DNA of 64,000 nucleotides from Sporosarcina sp. 6E9 (GTDB lineage Bacteria > Bacillota > Bacilli > Bacillales_A > Planococcaceae): assembly GCF_017921835.1 (NCBI RefSeq), contig NZ_JAGEMN010000001.1, forward strand, positions 1,357,874 through 1,421,873. Reading direction: 5' to 3'. The first letter of the stretch is position 1, and each line of letters opens with the position of its first letter. This document shows positions 16,630-26,489 of this stretch, in pieces. Under the pieces are notes generated by a model, which had not been told where the DNA came from, searched no databases, and saw only the letters and a list, made by a program, of their open reading frames with translations. The position numbers and the translations under genes were made by a program.

Positions 16630-16672
16630 AAAAAAATCCCCGACCATGGTAGATTGTACCATTTTCGGGGAT
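16630..16672 (-). terminator. Terminator of the LytH-like peptidase gene
   Basis: Minus-strand ATCCCCGAAAATGGTA pairs with TACCATGGTCGGGGAT and is followed by TTTTTTT. It sits six bases after the stop at 16678 and separates this gene from the app promoter. Confidence 0.85.
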
Positions 16673-16677
16673 GATGG

Positions 16678-17670
16678 TTATTGTTTTTTATTTTTATCTT
16701 CTCTTTCCCAAAGCCGCAAATAAGGAAACGGATCAAAAGCCCATTCAGTTCTTCCGTTATATTTGTACATCCCGTAATGGAGATGCGGTGCAAATCGTCC
16801 GGACGTTCCCTCTTTACCGTATCCTGAACTTCCGACGTAACCTAGCAATGTACCAGGTTCAACAATGTCGCCTTCTTTAACTTCTTTATTAAAACCGGAT
16901 AGATGTGCGTAGTAATGATACGTATTGTACATATCTCTAATGCCTACTCGCCAACCACCATAATCATTCCACCCCATGACTTCAATAATTCCATATGAAG
17001 TTGAAAGAACTGGCACACCATAGCCGGCGAATAGGTCTGTACCTTCGTGAATTCGCCTGCCGCCCCACCCTCTGCTAACGCCCCAAGTACTTCGATAACT
17101 ATAGTTGGCGTGAACGGGCAGAGGAAAAGCTCTTAGGTCTAGATTTAATGTTTGAAAATGCTTATAAAGTGTTGAAATCGTCATAATCTGTTTAACGGTT
17201 TCTTTACGGTCATAATAATCCATTAAAGCTTTTTTCACACCTTGTTCCGTGGCCCCATAAGAACTGAGATATGTAGCTAGCGTATAGAGTTTGTCGTCAG
17301 GATCTTCCACATCGACAACTCCATCGTTGTTACCATCACGTCCATATCCATTGAAAAAAGTAATGGCAACCTCAGACGTGTCTACGGTTGCTGGGTTCAG
17401 CGCACCGTTCCAAAATTCACTCGGATAGTATATAGAAATCGGGCCTTCGCTTTTTGGGATATCAGAACGTACTGATTGTATATTTCGTTCAAATTGGTCG
17501 ATTGCAGCCAAGTAATACCAAGGTAAAATTGGATTGCTGTATTTTACGTAATACGCCATCCTCTCTTCTAATTCTTGTTCTCTTGTTTGTTCCTCTTCAG
17601 CTAATGCCTGATGCGTTGAAAAGAGGAATAGTGCGAATGCGAAAAACAATATACGCGTACAAACACTCAA
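16678..17670 (-). CDS. Secreted M23 metallopeptidase, LytH-like
   Basis: The 330-residue protein starts at TTG 17670 behind AGGAGG. A signal peptide ends near HQALA-EE (residue 24). The C-terminal LytM domain has the zinc ligands H208 and D212 in HEGTD and H296/H298 in HLHYG. A DGNNDGVVDVED stretch at residues 112-123 resembles an EF-hand/dockerin calcium loop. Length and layout fit B. subtilis LytH (YunA), an L-Ala-D-Glu endopeptidase that trims spore cortex peptidoglycan; assignment to that role is likely but not certain. It is monocistronic and well terminated. Confidence 0.8.
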   Translation of the reverse strand: MSVCTRILFFAFALFLFSTHQALAEEEQTREQELEERMAYYVKYSNPILPWYYLAAIDQFERNIQSVRSDIPKSEGPISIYYPSEFWNGALNPATVDTSEVAITFFNGYGRDGNNDGVVDVEDPDDKLYTLATYLSSYGATEQGVKKALMDYYDRKETVKQIMTISTLYKHFQTLNLDLRAFPLPVHANYSYRSTWGVSRGWGGRRIHEGTDLFAGYGVPVLSTSYGIIEVMGWNDYGGWRVGIRDMYNTYHYYAHLSGFNKEVKEGDIVEPGTLLGYVGSSGYGKEGTSGRFAPHLHYGMYKYNGRTEWAFDPFPYLRLWEREDKNKKQ

Positions 17671-17747
17671 ACAAAAAACCTCCTTTCTTCGATGATATTA
17701 TTTAGCGTTCCCAATTTTAATTTTTACATGAATGGAAAACGTTTCAG

Positions 17748-17778
17748 AAAAAAGCGCCCAAGAATATGCTTCTTGGGC
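17748..17778 (-). terminator. Terminator after yqkK
   Basis: Minus-strand GCCCAAGAA pairs with TTCTTGGGC around a five-base loop, followed by GCTTTTTT. It ends the thiolase-yqkK unit. Confidence 0.85.
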
Positions 17779-17794
17779 ACTAACTTGTGAACTA

Positions 17795-18049
17795 TTAATA
17801 TTTCTTACCGACATCGCCGTATTCATTTAAAAGTTCTTCAAAACTTTTATTTTTTTCACGTTCTTTTCGTTCGAGGCGAAGTTTTTCTTGACGCTCTTCT
17901 TCGTTTTGACGTTCCACCTTTGTTAAATCGGTTTTTACTGATTTTAATTTTGCAAGTAGATCATCATCAAGGGCATCAGATAGTGTTGGTGTCGTATTTT
18001 CTATTTTGGCAACATGTTGTCGATTACCTTTTTTACTTTTTGCTGACAT
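17795..18049 (-). CDS. yqkK: YqkK family (DUF3886) small protein
   Basis: This 84-residue, highly charged protein is mostly a predicted coiled-coil ([18 protein letters not shown]) with the conserved C-terminal SFEELLNEY. It matches the DUF3886 family of B. subtilis YqkK; no function is known. ATG 18049 follows GGAAGGTGA; a TTG three bases earlier is also possible. It lies about 20 bases after the thiolase gene and shares its terminator, so the two are probably cotranscribed. The yqkD-like hydrolase 2 kb away echoes the yqk neighbourhood of B. subtilis. Confidence 0.8.
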   Translation of the reverse strand: MSAKSKKGNRQHVAKIENTTPTLSDALDDDLLAKLKSVKTDLTKVERQNEEERQEKLRLERKEREKNKSFEELLNEYGDVGKKY

Positions 18050-18069
18050 CAAAATTCACCTTCCTTCAA

Positions 18070-19254
18070 TCAAGGACGTTTTACAATTGTGGCGACACCT
18101 TGTCCGCCTCCGATGCAGAGTGTTGCGAGTCCAGTTTTTGCATCTCGGCGTTTCATCTCGTGGAGTAATGTTACAAGTATCCGAGCACCACTGGCACCAA
18201 TGGGATGTCCAAGCGCAATTGCGCCGCCGTTCACATTCAGTTTTTCATGATCAAACTCGAGTTCTCTGTCGACTGCAATGGATTGAGCTGCAAATGCTTC
18301 ATTGGCTTCGATTAAGTCAATTTCAGCCAAATCCATATTTGCGCGAGCCAATACATTTTTCACTGCTTGAACCGGGCCGATTCCCATGACTGATGGTTCG
18401 ACACCGGCATTTGCATTCGCTTCAATCGTTGCGAGTGGAGTTAAACGGAGTTCATCCGCTTTTCTTTTTGACATGATAACAAATGCCGCGGCACCATCAT
18501 TGATACCAGAAGCGTTTCCTGCAGTAACACTTCCTTCACGTTTAAATGCAGGTCGGAGTTTCCCTAATTTTTCAGCAGTGGAGCTCCCTCTCACATACTC
18601 ATCCGTATCGAATATGATTGGATCGCCTTTACGCACTGGAATCTCTACGGCAACAATTTCATCTTTGAACTTTCCTGCTTCAATTGCTGCAGCCGCTTTT
18701 TTCTGCGATTTCGCTGAAAATTCATCTTGTTCTTCACGTGTTATTGAATAGCGGTCGCATAAATTTTCCGCTGTAACGCCCATATGATAATCATTGAATG
18801 CGCACCATAAACCATCGGAAATCATGCTGTCGACGACTTTTTGATCGCCCATTTTATAGCCTTCCCGAGACCCCTTTAATAAATGAGGTGACTGGCTCAT
18901 ATTTTCCATTCCGCCAGCAACGATAATATCAGCATCGCCCGAAACAATTGCTTGTCGCGCAAGATGAACCGCCTTCAATCCTGAACCGCATACTTTGTTT
19001 ATCGCCATTGCTGGAACCGTCTCCGGCAGTCCTGCTTTAATTGCGGATTGTCTAGCTGTATTTTGTCCGAGCCCGGCTTGTAAGACATTCCCCATAATGA
19101 CTTCATCAACGTGCTCCGGTGAAACCCCGGCACGTTCTAGTGCCTCTTTAATAACGGTTGCCCCCAAGTCAACTGCAGATACATCTTTTAATGAACCAAG
19201 AAATGATCCTATCGCAGTTCTAACCGCACTTACAATGACTACTTCATTTTCCAT
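18070..19254 (-). CDS. Acetyl-CoA C-acetyltransferase (thiolase)
   Basis: The 394-residue enzyme joins or splits acetyl-CoA and acetoacetyl-CoA. Catalytic residues are visible: C89 in NKVCGSG, H350 in [10 protein letters not shown] and C380 in LCIGGGQG, with NEAFAAQ also present. Length and motifs are those of class II biosynthetic or degradative thiolases such as B. subtilis MmgA/YhfS. It starts at ATG 19254 with AAGGGGGAA upstream, diverges from the HMG-CoA lyase gene and precedes yqkK. Together with the lyase it could act in acetoacetyl-CoA/HMG-CoA breakdown, for example after leucine catabolism; that link is inference. Confidence 0.92.
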   Translation of the reverse strand: MENEVVIVSAVRTAIGSFLGSLKDVSAVDLGATVIKEALERAGVSPEHVDEVIMGNVLQAGLGQNTARQSAIKAGLPETVPAMAINKVCGSGLKAVHLARQAIVSGDADIIVAGGMENMSQSPHLLKGSREGYKMGDQKVVDSMISDGLWCAFNDYHMGVTAENLCDRYSITREEQDEFSAKSQKKAAAAIEAGKFKDEIVAVEIPVRKGDPIIFDTDEYVRGSSTAEKLGKLRPAFKREGSVTAGNASGINDGAAAFVIMSKRKADELRLTPLATIEANANAGVEPSVMGIGPVQAVKNVLARANMDLAEIDLIEANEAFAAQSIAVDRELEFDHEKLNVNGGAIALGHPIGASGARILVTLLHEMKRRDAKTGLATLCIGGGQGVATIVKRP

Positions 19255-19288
19255 TTCTAAATTCCCCCTTAACTATTGTTTACTTAAT

Positions 19289-19318
19289 TTGCTTGTCACT
19301 CCATCTCATCATTATAAT
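19289..19318 (+). promoter_or_regulatory. Probable promoter of the HMG-CoA lyase gene
   Basis: TTGCTT (19289-19294), an 18-base spacer and TATAAT (19313-19318) lie 20 bases before the ATG at 19338. The leader would be very short but still includes GAGGAGGG. Confidence 0.5.
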
Positions 19319-19337
19319 AACAATGAGGAGGGATGGT

Positions 19338-20240
19338 ATGTTTATTTTACCAAACAAAGCAACAATAATCGAGGTCGGCCCACGTGATGGGCTCCAAAAT
19401 GAAAGCAAACATGTTCATAAAAAGGATAAATTAAGGTTTATAAGGGCATTACAAGGGGCAAATATTAAAGAAATGGAGTTAACCTCTTTCGTTTCTCCAA
19501 AATGGGTTCCACAAATGGCAGATGCCAATGAAATTTTGCAAGATACACCAGCTCACGGACGGCAATTTGTCCTAGCGCCAAATGCAAAGGGTGCTGAATT
19601 AGCACTGGAAGCAGGCGCACGTAGTATTGCTGTGTTTGTAGGTGTGAGCAATTCATTCAATCAAAAAAACATTAATCGTTCAACTGACGAAAGCATGGAT
19701 GCACTCGTACCCGTTCTTGCTCGATTGAAAGAGGAAGGAATTTTTATTCGGGCGTGTATTTCCACCGCATTTTACTGTCCATACGAAGGTAAAATAGAAA
19801 GTGATGCAGTTGTTGAATTATGTAACAAGTTCGTCGCAATGGGGGCAGATGAACTTAGTGTGGCAGATACCATTGGTATGGCCAATCCACAAGAAAGCTA
19901 TGCCTTATTCAAAATTTTAAAAGATGCATTTCCAAACACATTAATCACTGCGCATTTTCATGACACACGCAAAATGGCGATGGCGAATATATATGCTGCG
20001 CTTCAAGCTGGCATTGATCGTTTCGATACGTCCGCCGGCGGTTTAGGCGGTTGTCCTTTCGCTCCCGGCGCCACCGGGAATGTGGCAACGGAAGATGTTG
20101 TGAATATGCTGGATACACTCGGCATTGCAACTGGGATTGATGTTAAAAAAGTTTGCGAGGCTGTCGCACTCGTTGCGCCGCATATATCCAGACCGATCGA
20201 AACAGGTATGTATCGGTTGTTTAGTAATGGTCAGCTGTAA
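19338..20240 (+). CDS. mvaB: Hydroxymethylglutaryl-CoA lyase
   Basis: This 300-residue TIM-barrel enzyme cleaves HMG-CoA to acetyl-CoA and acetoacetate. The HMGL-like signature is complete: EVGPRDGLQNE near residues 12-22, the metal-binding AHFHDTRKMAMANIYAAL segment, and the glycine-rich Cys loop GGLGGCPFAPGATGNVATED. The start at ATG 19338 follows GAGGAGGGATGGT. An in-frame TTG 45 bases upstream overlaps the promoter and is rejected. It forms a two-gene unit with the following hydrolase, and diverges from the thiolase, so both enzymes of acetoacetyl-CoA chemistry lie side by side. Confidence 0.92.
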   Translation: MFILPNKATIIEVGPRDGLQNESKHVHKKDKLRFIRALQGANIKEMELTSFVSPKWVPQMADANEILQDTPAHGRQFVLAPNAKGAELALEAGARSIAVFVGVSNSFNQKNINRSTDESMDALVPVLARLKEEGIFIRACISTAFYCPYEGKIESDAVVELCNKFVAMGADELSVADTIGMANPQESYALFKILKDAFPNTLITAHFHDTRKMAMANIYAALQAGIDRFDTSAGGLGGCPFAPGATGNVATEDVVNMLDTLGIATGIDVKKVCEAVALVAPHISRPIETGMYRLFSNGQL

Positions 20241-20256
20241 GTAGGAGGAGAATTTT

Positions 20257-21198
20257 GTGAAACGGCGTATTATCTTTATAACCGGAATTATTTCGAGCGT
20301 AGTTGCTGCTTTCTTTACTTTATTCGGATTTCTAGCGACGAACAGGCTTATGTATTTAAAAATGAAGGATCCTGATGTAATCATGAAACGTGAAATATTG
20401 GCGAAACGTTTCGATGAAAAGTGGTATGAAACCGTACGAAAAGAAGGCCTATGGATCCATTCGCCAAATGATTATTTATTAAATACTGTTTTTTTAAAAC
20501 CGCTAAATACAAAGAACACTGTAATAATATGTCATGGTGTGACGGAAAATAAAACGAATTCAATCAAATATGCTCGATTATTTGAACGCCTGGGTTTTAA
20601 CTCTGTCATTTATGATCATCGACGACACGGTGAATCAGGTGGAAAAACGACCAGTTTCGGTTATTATGAGAAGTTGGATTTACAGGCAATTGTGCAAGCA
20701 ATTCGCGAGAAGATTGGTGAAGATGCTTTGCTTGGTATTCACGGGGAGTCAATGGGTGCAGCAACGACGATTCTTTACGCCGGAACATTTGATGATGACG
20801 CAGATTTTCACATTGTAGATTGTCCTTTTTCCGATTTTACAGAACAGGTCCTTCATGTTCTACGAATGGAGACGCCGCTCCGAAGTACGATGGCTTTACG
20901 TATTGCAAATCTTTTTTTGAAAATGAGAGATGGTTACACACTGAATCTGGTTTCACCTCGCGAAGTAATTGAAAATGTTCAAAAGCCCATGTTGTTTATC
21001 CATAGTATGAAAGATGAATTTATATTGCCCTATATGACAAAAGAATTATATCAAGCGAAACCTGGCGATAAAATGCTGAAACTTTTCGAAAAAGGGGCCC
21101 ATGCAAAATCATTTAATGATAATCCCGAATCGTATGAAAAGACCGTAAAAGAATTTCTTCAGCGATTTGGTTTCATCGCAAAATTAAACACCCGCTAG
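20257..21198 (+). CDS. yqkD: Alpha/beta hydrolase, YqkD-like, membrane anchored
   Basis: The 313-residue protein has an N-terminal membrane segment (IIFITGIISSVVAAFFTLFG) followed by an alpha/beta hydrolase domain. It shows CHGVTENK for the oxyanion region, YDHRRHGESGG, the nucleophile elbow GIHGESMGAA, DEF for the acid and GAHAKSF for the catalytic His. This matches B. subtilis YqkD in length and order; the natural substrate is unknown, possibly an ester or peptide. GTG 20257 is preceded by GTAGGAGGAG. It follows mvaB after 16 bases and ends in a terminator that overlaps its last codons. Confidence 0.82.
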   Translation: MKRRIIFITGIISSVVAAFFTLFGFLATNRLMYLKMKDPDVIMKREILAKRFDEKWYETVRKEGLWIHSPNDYLLNTVFLKPLNTKNTVIICHGVTENKTNSIKYARLFERLGFNSVIYDHRRHGESGGKTTSFGYYEKLDLQAIVQAIREKIGEDALLGIHGESMGAATTILYAGTFDDDADFHIVDCPFSDFTEQVLHVLRMETPLRSTMALRIANLFLKMRDGYTLNLVSPREVIENVQKPMLFIHSMKDEFILPYMTKELYQAKPGDKMLKLFEKGAHAKSFNDNPESYEKTVKEFLQRFGFIAKLNTR

Positions 21199-21216
21199 TG
21201 ATTAGCGGGTGTTTTC
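21187..21216. terminator. Terminator after yqkD, shared with yneF
   Basis: AACACCCGCTA pairs with TAGCGGGTGTT around GTGAT, followed by TTCC. The left arm overlaps the yqkD stop codon. Confidence 0.8.
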
Positions 21217-21219
21217 CTA

Positions 21220-21465
21220 TTACTTTTTTTTCTTTTTCTTGTCTTTCTTTTCCTTCTCGCTAACCTTATTCATTTGACTCATCATCTGGTTAATCCTTTT
21301 TTGTGAAGGTTTTTGACCCATCTGCATCATCATCATTCGTAGCATATCTTCATTAATCGGCGGGTTCTCTTCTAAGTATTTCATCATATATTGACGTGCA
21401 ATGAAAAATCCGAGGGCCACACCAGCTAATAGCGCGACGACGATTCCTAATATCCACCAAATCAT
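21220..21465 (-). CDS. yneF: YneF family small membrane protein
   Basis: The 81-residue protein has one N-terminal membrane helix ([20 protein letters not shown]) and the conserved cytosolic YneF stretch: [20 protein letters not shown] then [18 protein letters not shown]. The lysine-rich tail ends KKKKKK. Members are widespread in Firmicutes and of unknown function. The order tkt-sirA-yneF is that of B. subtilis (tkt-yneE-yneF), supporting the name. ATG 21465 has GGAGGTATAG upstream. Likely transcribed by itself or from the sirA side; no terminator is seen between. Confidence 0.88.
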   Translation of the reverse strand: MIWWILGIVVALLAGVALGFFIARQYMMKYLEENPPINEDMLRMMMMQMGQKPSQKRINQMMSQMNKVSEKEKKDKKKKKK

Positions 21466-21549
21466 CCGCTATACCTCCTTCACTTCAGTTGTCCGTTTTT
21501 ACGGTTCCATGAAGGATTATACAATACTATTGACTGATATACTACCTTT

Positions 21550-21999
21550 TCATCGAAAAATCGCAGCAGTTTTTCTTTGACTGTCTGAAAACTTGATTGG
21601 TTTCAACCATCCCCACTCGCCGTTATTGTCCATAACTGCAAAAAAACGACTATCCACTTCGGACAACGCGACAAATAAGTCCAAGTCCAACATTCGAGAT
21701 CCATCACAAAAAACTGAAAGAGAATAAGCAGAAAGTGAGATTAGAATAGAACCTTTCACAGGATGAGTCAATTTATACTCCCCGTTTTCTCTTTCAATTG
21801 TTTCAAACACTTTACTAAGATTCGATAGGATAGCTTCATCGATTACCTCTGGCTCAATGATATCGCAAAGATAATGAATTTCTTTTAAATCATTACTTTG
21901 CTCTCCGTTCCCTTTTAGTAAATCGTATAAAAGTTGTTCTCGTCCAATTACAAATGGTTCGTATTCCTTTTTCACTTTATAGATTCCGTACATGCGCAC
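21550..21999 (-). CDS. sirA: Sporulation inhibitor of replication SirA (YneE)
   Basis: The 149-residue protein matches SirA in length, in its position between tkt and yneF, and in fold-pattern: an initial beta strand MYGIYKVKKEYEPFVIGRE and a late beta strand with FFAVMDNNGEWGWLKPIKF, comparable to the YGWLNPVK end of B. subtilis SirA. SirA binds domain I of DnaA in sporulating cells and blocks new rounds of replication. Overall similarity is low, as usual for this family. GTG 21999 lies eight bases after GAGGAGG; GTG 22008 sits too close to that site, and ATG 21993 too far. Confidence 0.78.
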   Translation of the reverse strand: MRMYGIYKVKKEYEPFVIGREQLLYDLLKGNGEQSNDLKEIHYLCDIIEPEVIDEAILSNLSKVFETIERENGEYKLTHPVKGSILISLSAYSLSVFCDGSRMLDLDLFVALSEVDSRFFAVMDNNGEWGWLKPIKFSDSQRKTAAIFR

Positions 22000-22169
22000 G
22001 ACTCCCACCTCCTCATAAGTGAAGTGTATCTGTTTAATTCCGAAAAGACTGTCACATTGTGAAATAGTTCCTAACTATTTTTGTCGAATTTTGAAACAGA
22101 AAATTGTTTCCTGTATTTTCAGTCATTTTACCATAAAAACCACCTTTAGTACAGATTTGCTTAATGCAA

Positions 22170-22219
22170 GAAAAAGCTATTCTGTGAGCCGTATTTGGAA
22201 ATCGGCTCTCAGAATAGCT
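22170..22219 (-). terminator. Terminator of tkt
   Basis: Minus-strand AGCTATTCTGAGAGCCG pairs with CGGCTCACAGAATAGCT (one mismatch), followed by TTTTT. It lies 12 bases after the tkt stop. Confidence 0.85.
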
Positions 22220-22230
22220 AAAACTGCTAA

Positions 22231-24234
22231 TTATGACAGTAAATTTTTCACTTTCGAAACAACATTTTCTTCAGTGAAACCGTATTTTTCAAGAACAATA
22301 TTTCCTGGGGCACTTGCACCAAATGTGTCAATTGCTAAAATATCACCTTCATCGCCGACATATTTATGCCATCCAAGTGATGCACCCATTTCGATGCCAA
22401 GACGCTTTTTCACGTCTTTTGGAAGAACGCTTTGTTTATATGCTTCATCTTGTTTTTCAAACAAGTCCCATGAAGGCATTGATACGACGCTTACGTCAAT
22501 ATTTTCTTCTTTTAATTTTTCTTGAGCGGCTACTGCGAGACTTACTTCAGATCCCGAAGCCAGTAGAATTGCATCCGCTTTTTCTTTCGTAGCTGGAGAT
22601 ACAATGTATGCTCCTTTTGAAACGCCATCGTGTGCTAGTTCAGCCGTTTTAGCGAGAACAGGCAAGTTTTGGCGCGACAAGACAAGAACTGTTGGATTCT
22701 TTCTTGAGGATAGCGCCATATTCCAAGCAGCAGCTGTTTCATTTGCATCAGCAGGACGAATAATGGATAATCCTGGCATTGCACGAAGTGATGCTAACTG
22801 TTCAACCGGCTCATGAGTAGGTCCATCCTCGCCTACTGCCACGCTGTCGTGCGTGAATACATAAGTTACAGGAACATTCATAAGTGCTGATAAACGAACA
22901 GCCGGACGAACGTAATCGCTGAATACGAAGAACGTTCCACCAAATACGTGTAAACCACCGTGTAGTGCCATTCCATTTAACGCTGTACCCATTGCAAATT
23001 CACGTACGCCGAACCAAATATTACGACCTGAATAATCAGATGGTAAGAAATCGCCTGATTCCTTGATGGTTGTATTGTTTGAACCTGCTAGGTCCGCACT
23101 ACCGCCAAAAAGTGATGGAAGAATCGGTGCAATCGCATTGATTGCATCCCCTGATGCTGCACGTGTTGCTAATGATGTACCTTCTGTATATGTTGGAAGA
23201 GATTCCGCAAAACCTTCAGGTAATTTTCCATCAATTGCATCCAGTAATTGTTTTGCTAAATCAGCATGTTCTGCTTCATATTTTTTGAAAAGCTCATTCC
23301 ACTCTTGTTCTTTTTGAACGCCGAGTTTTTCAGTTCCTTCTTGGAATGCTTCATAAACGCCTTCTGGAACAAAGAAGTCTTCTTCAAATGTCCATTTGTA
23401 ATAATCTTTTGTAAGTTTCATTTCATCTTCGCCAAGTGGCGCGCCGTGTGCTGCGGATTTTCCGGACTTATTCGGTGAACCGTATCCGATGACTGTTTTA
23501 ATCTCAATCATTGTTGGTCCGCCTTCATTTTGTTTCGCTTGTTCAATCGCTTTTGATAGAAGTTCAACGTCATTTCCATCTTCAACACGGATGTAGTTCC
23601 AACCATATGATTCAAAACGCTTTTTGATATTCTCCGTAAATGACATGTCTAATTCACCATCAAGTGAAATATCATTGCTGTCATAAAGAATGATTAATTT
23701 ATCTAATTGTAAATGGCCCGCCAAAGAGATTGCTTCTCCCGCAACACCTTCCATTAAATCGCCATCACCACATAGCGCATACGTATGATGATCGACGACT
23801 TCGTATCCAGGTCTATTGTATGTTGCTGCTAGGTGCTTCTCAGCCATTGCCATTCCGACAGCCATTCCAATTCCTTGACCTAGTGGTCCAGTTGTTGCTT
23901 CAACACCGACCGTATGCCCATACTCTGGGTGACCCGGTGTTAATGAATCCCATTGTCTGAAGTTTTTAAGTTCCTCCATTGGAAGACCATAGCCTGCAAG
24001 ATGTAATAAGCTATATAGAAGCATTGATCCATGACCTGCAGATAGTACGAAACGATCGCGGTTAAACCACTGTGGGTTAGATGGATTATGGTGCATATGT
24101 TTAGTCCATAGCGTATATGCCATCGGAGCTGCACCCATCGGTAATCCAGGGTGTCCTGAATTTGCTTTTTCAATTGCATCAATTGAAAGTGTTCTGATTG
24201 TATTAATAGCTAATTGGTCAATATTTTGAGTCAT
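22231..24234 (-). CDS. tkt: Transketolase
   Basis: This 667-residue thiamine-diphosphate enzyme of the pentose phosphate pathway transfers two-carbon ketol units between sugar phosphates. It shows the N-terminal [15 protein letters not shown], the ThDP/Mg2+ motif GDGDLMEG with a later NDIS, the pyrimidine-domain [19 protein letters not shown] containing the catalytic Glu, and [20 protein letters not shown]. Length is typical for the family. ATG 24234 follows GGAAAGGAAG. It belongs to the lexA-tkt neighbourhood conserved in Bacillaceae and has its own promoter and terminator. Confidence 0.96.
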   Translation of the reverse strand: MTQNIDQLAINTIRTLSIDAIEKANSGHPGLPMGAAPMAYTLWTKHMHHNPSNPQWFNRDRFVLSAGHGSMLLYSLLHLAGYGLPMEELKNFRQWDSLTPGHPEYGHTVGVEATTGPLGQGIGMAVGMAMAEKHLAATYNRPGYEVVDHHTYALCGDGDLMEGVAGEAISLAGHLQLDKLIILYDSNDISLDGELDMSFTENIKKRFESYGWNYIRVEDGNDVELLSKAIEQAKQNEGGPTMIEIKTVIGYGSPNKSGKSAAHGAPLGEDEMKLTKDYYKWTFEEDFFVPEGVYEAFQEGTEKLGVQKEQEWNELFKKYEAEHADLAKQLLDAIDGKLPEGFAESLPTYTEGTSLATRAASGDAINAIAPILPSLFGGSADLAGSNNTTIKESGDFLPSDYSGRNIWFGVREFAMGTALNGMALHGGLHVFGGTFFVFSDYVRPAVRLSALMNVPVTYVFTHDSVAVGEDGPTHEPVEQLASLRAMPGLSIIRPADANETAAAWNMALSSRKNPTVLVLSRQNLPVLAKTAELAHDGVSKGAYIVSPATKEKADAILLASGSEVSLAVAAQEKLKEENIDVSVVSMPSWDLFEKQDEAYKQSVLPKDVKKRLGIEMGASLGWHKYVGDEGDILAIDTFGASAPGNIVLEKYGFTEENVVSKVKNLLS

Positions 24235-24285
24235 AAGTAATATTCTTCCTTTCCTATGTCAAATCTAGATTAAACATGTATCTAT

Positions 24286-24313
24286 CCTATAGTTTAGTCA
24301 AACCGGACTGCAA
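24286..24313 (-). promoter_or_regulatory. Probable tkt promoter
   Basis: On the minus strand TTGCAG (24313-24308), a 16-base spacer and TATAGG (24291-24286) lie about 50 bases upstream of tkt. Confidence 0.45.
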
Positions 24314-24356
24314 TTACAATTCTTTCGAAGGTTTATCAAGGATATGTCATACTTTT

Positions 24357-24590
24357 TTAATTGCGCAAATTTCGATTTCTTGCTTGCTTGACTTTTTCTG
24401 GTGTGACATCTGTTCCCTCTGGATCAATCACTTGCACATTTTCAATCGTTTCCCTCATTGAAGAGCGAAATGAAGTTAAATACTCTTGGCGTAATTTCGT
24501 TTGCTCCTTTGCTTCTTCAATTGAGAGCCCCGACGTTTTCGATTTTTTAGAGAGTTCATTAATCCGATCTATTTTTTCTTGTGATAACAT
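24357..24590 (-). CDS. ynzC: YnzC family (DUF896) protein
   Basis: This 77-residue protein is a short helical hairpin followed by a flexible tail, as in B. subtilis YnzC. The conserved parts are ERINELSKKSK-like residues 6-18, SIEEAKEQTKLRQEYL (24-38) and the VIDPEG segment (54-59). In B. subtilis ynzC lies in the yneA-yneB-ynzC SOS operon and is LexA-controlled; the same order here (yneA, yneB, ynzC) suggests induction by DNA damage. The cellular role is unknown. ATG 24590 follows GGAGGAATAAAA. Confidence 0.9.
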   Translation of the reverse strand: MLSQEKIDRINELSKKSKTSGLSIEEAKEQTKLRQEYLTSFRSSMRETIENVQVIDPEGTDVTPEKVKQARNRNLRN

Positions 24591-24659
24591 TTTTATTCCT
24601 CCGCATCATTTACGTTTACTATGTAAAAGGTATACAAAAAAAGCAGGAAGCGCAATAAT

Positions 24660-25633
<974 letters not shown>

Positions 25634-25648
25634 ATTAATCCCTCCTAG

Positions 25649-25662
25649 CGAATGTTTGTTCG
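25649..25662. promoter_or_regulatory. LexA (DinR) box 1, upstream of yneA
   Basis: Minus strand CGAACAAACATTCG differs from the Bacillus consensus CGAACRNRYGTTYG at one position. It lies between the yneA promoter and its ribosome site. Confidence 0.75.
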
Positions 25663-25675
25663 GAATGCATGTTCC
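25662..25675. promoter_or_regulatory. LexA-like box 2, weaker
   Basis: GGAATGCATGTTCC is palindromic and abuts box 1 but departs from the consensus at three positions. Cooperative binding is possible. Confidence 0.45.
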
Positions 25676-25676
25676 T

Positions 25677-25705
25677 ATAATAAAATAGATTTTTACATTT
25701 GTCAA
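25677..25705 (-). promoter_or_regulatory. yneA promoter
   Basis: Minus-strand TTGACA (25705-25700), 17-base spacer and TATTAT (25682-25677). The start site falls beside the LexA boxes, fitting repression. Confidence 0.8.
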
Positions 25706-25714
25706 TCTTTTAAT

Positions 25715-25728
25715 AGAACTAACGTTTG
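25715..25728. promoter_or_regulatory. LexA box 3, at the lexA promoter
   Basis: AGAACTAACGTTTG has two mismatches to CGAACRNRYGTTYG and overlaps the -35 region of the lexA promoter, fitting autoregulation. Confidence 0.6.
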
Positions 25729-25754
25729 TCTTTTAGAAGAACGGCTGATATACT
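25726..25754 (+). promoter_or_regulatory. lexA promoter
   Basis: TTGTCT (25726-25731), 17-base spacer and TATACT (25749-25754), about 75 bases before the lexA start. Confidence 0.7.
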
Positions 25755-25828
25755 AGATTCAATAAGGGAGTTCGTGTTCGAGTGACTACACTTTCTCAAT
25801 ACGAAAACTACTAATAGGGGTGATTGGG

Positions 25829-26449
25829 ATGACAAAAATTTCTAAAAGACAACAAGCGATTATGGATTTTATTAAATCCGAGGTAAATCTGAAAGGCTAT
25901 CCACCATCCGTACGTGAGATCGGAACGGCTGTTGGACTAGCTTCTAGCTCAACGGTTCATGGACATTTGGCAAGATTGGAAAGTAAAGGATATATTCGAA
26001 GAGATCCTACAAAGCCCCGTGCGATAGAAGTATTGGATCCCGAGGGTCTTGAAACTATTAAACCTGGTGTTCTAAACGTCCCACTGGTCGGTAAAGTTAC
26101 TGCCGGGCTACCAATTACAGCGATTGAGAACATAGAAGAGTATTTTCCACTTCCGGAGACATTTGGCACGGCAGACGATAATATCTTCATGTTGGAAATT
26201 GTCGGTGAGAGTATGATTGAAGCCGGAATCTTAAATGGTGACTACGTTGTTGTTAAACAAACGAGCACAGCTCAAAACGGGGAGATTATCGTAGCGATGA
26301 CCGAAGATGAGGAAGCGACTGTTAAGCGTTTCTTTAAAGAGAAAAACTATTTCAGATTACAACCTGAAAACTCTTCTATGGATCCAATTATCGTTGACAA
26401 TGTCTCCGTACTTGGAAAAGTTGTCGGCGTATACCGAAATATCCAGTAA
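25829..26449 (+). CDS. lexA: SOS repressor LexA
   Basis: The 206-residue repressor has an N-terminal winged helix-turn-helix ([20 protein letters not shown], residues 24-43) and a C-terminal self-cleaving S24 peptidase domain. The cleavage site A92-G93 (VTAGLP), nucleophile S128 in GESMIE and general base K166 in TVKRFF all match B. subtilis LexA offset by one. RecA filaments trigger cleavage and release SOS genes such as yneA and recA, both in this window. ATG 25829 follows AGGGGTG; an in-frame GTG at 25820 lies within that site. Confidence 0.96.
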   Translation: MTKISKRQQAIMDFIKSEVNLKGYPPSVREIGTAVGLASSSTVHGHLARLESKGYIRRDPTKPRAIEVLDPEGLETIKPGVLNVPLVGKVTAGLPITAIENIEEYFPLPETFGTADDNIFMLEIVGESMIEAGILNGDYVVVKQTSTAQNGEIIVAMTEDEEATVKRFFKEKNYFRLQPENSSMDPIIVDNVSVLGKVVGVYRNIQ

Positions 26450-26458
26450 ATCATATGT

Positions 26459-26489
26459 AAAAGGAGCTGATTAAACAGCTCCTTTTTTT
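26459..26489. terminator. Terminator after lexA
   Basis: AAGGAGCTG pairs with CAGCTCCTT around ATTAAA, followed by TTTTT. Its right edge touches the ynbB stop codon, so it may serve both. Confidence 0.85.

Noticed and set aside
16449-16640. Riboswitch or T-box in the app leader
   Set aside because: The promoter lies only about 80 bases from appD, too short for a known riboswitch, and no conserved core is visible.
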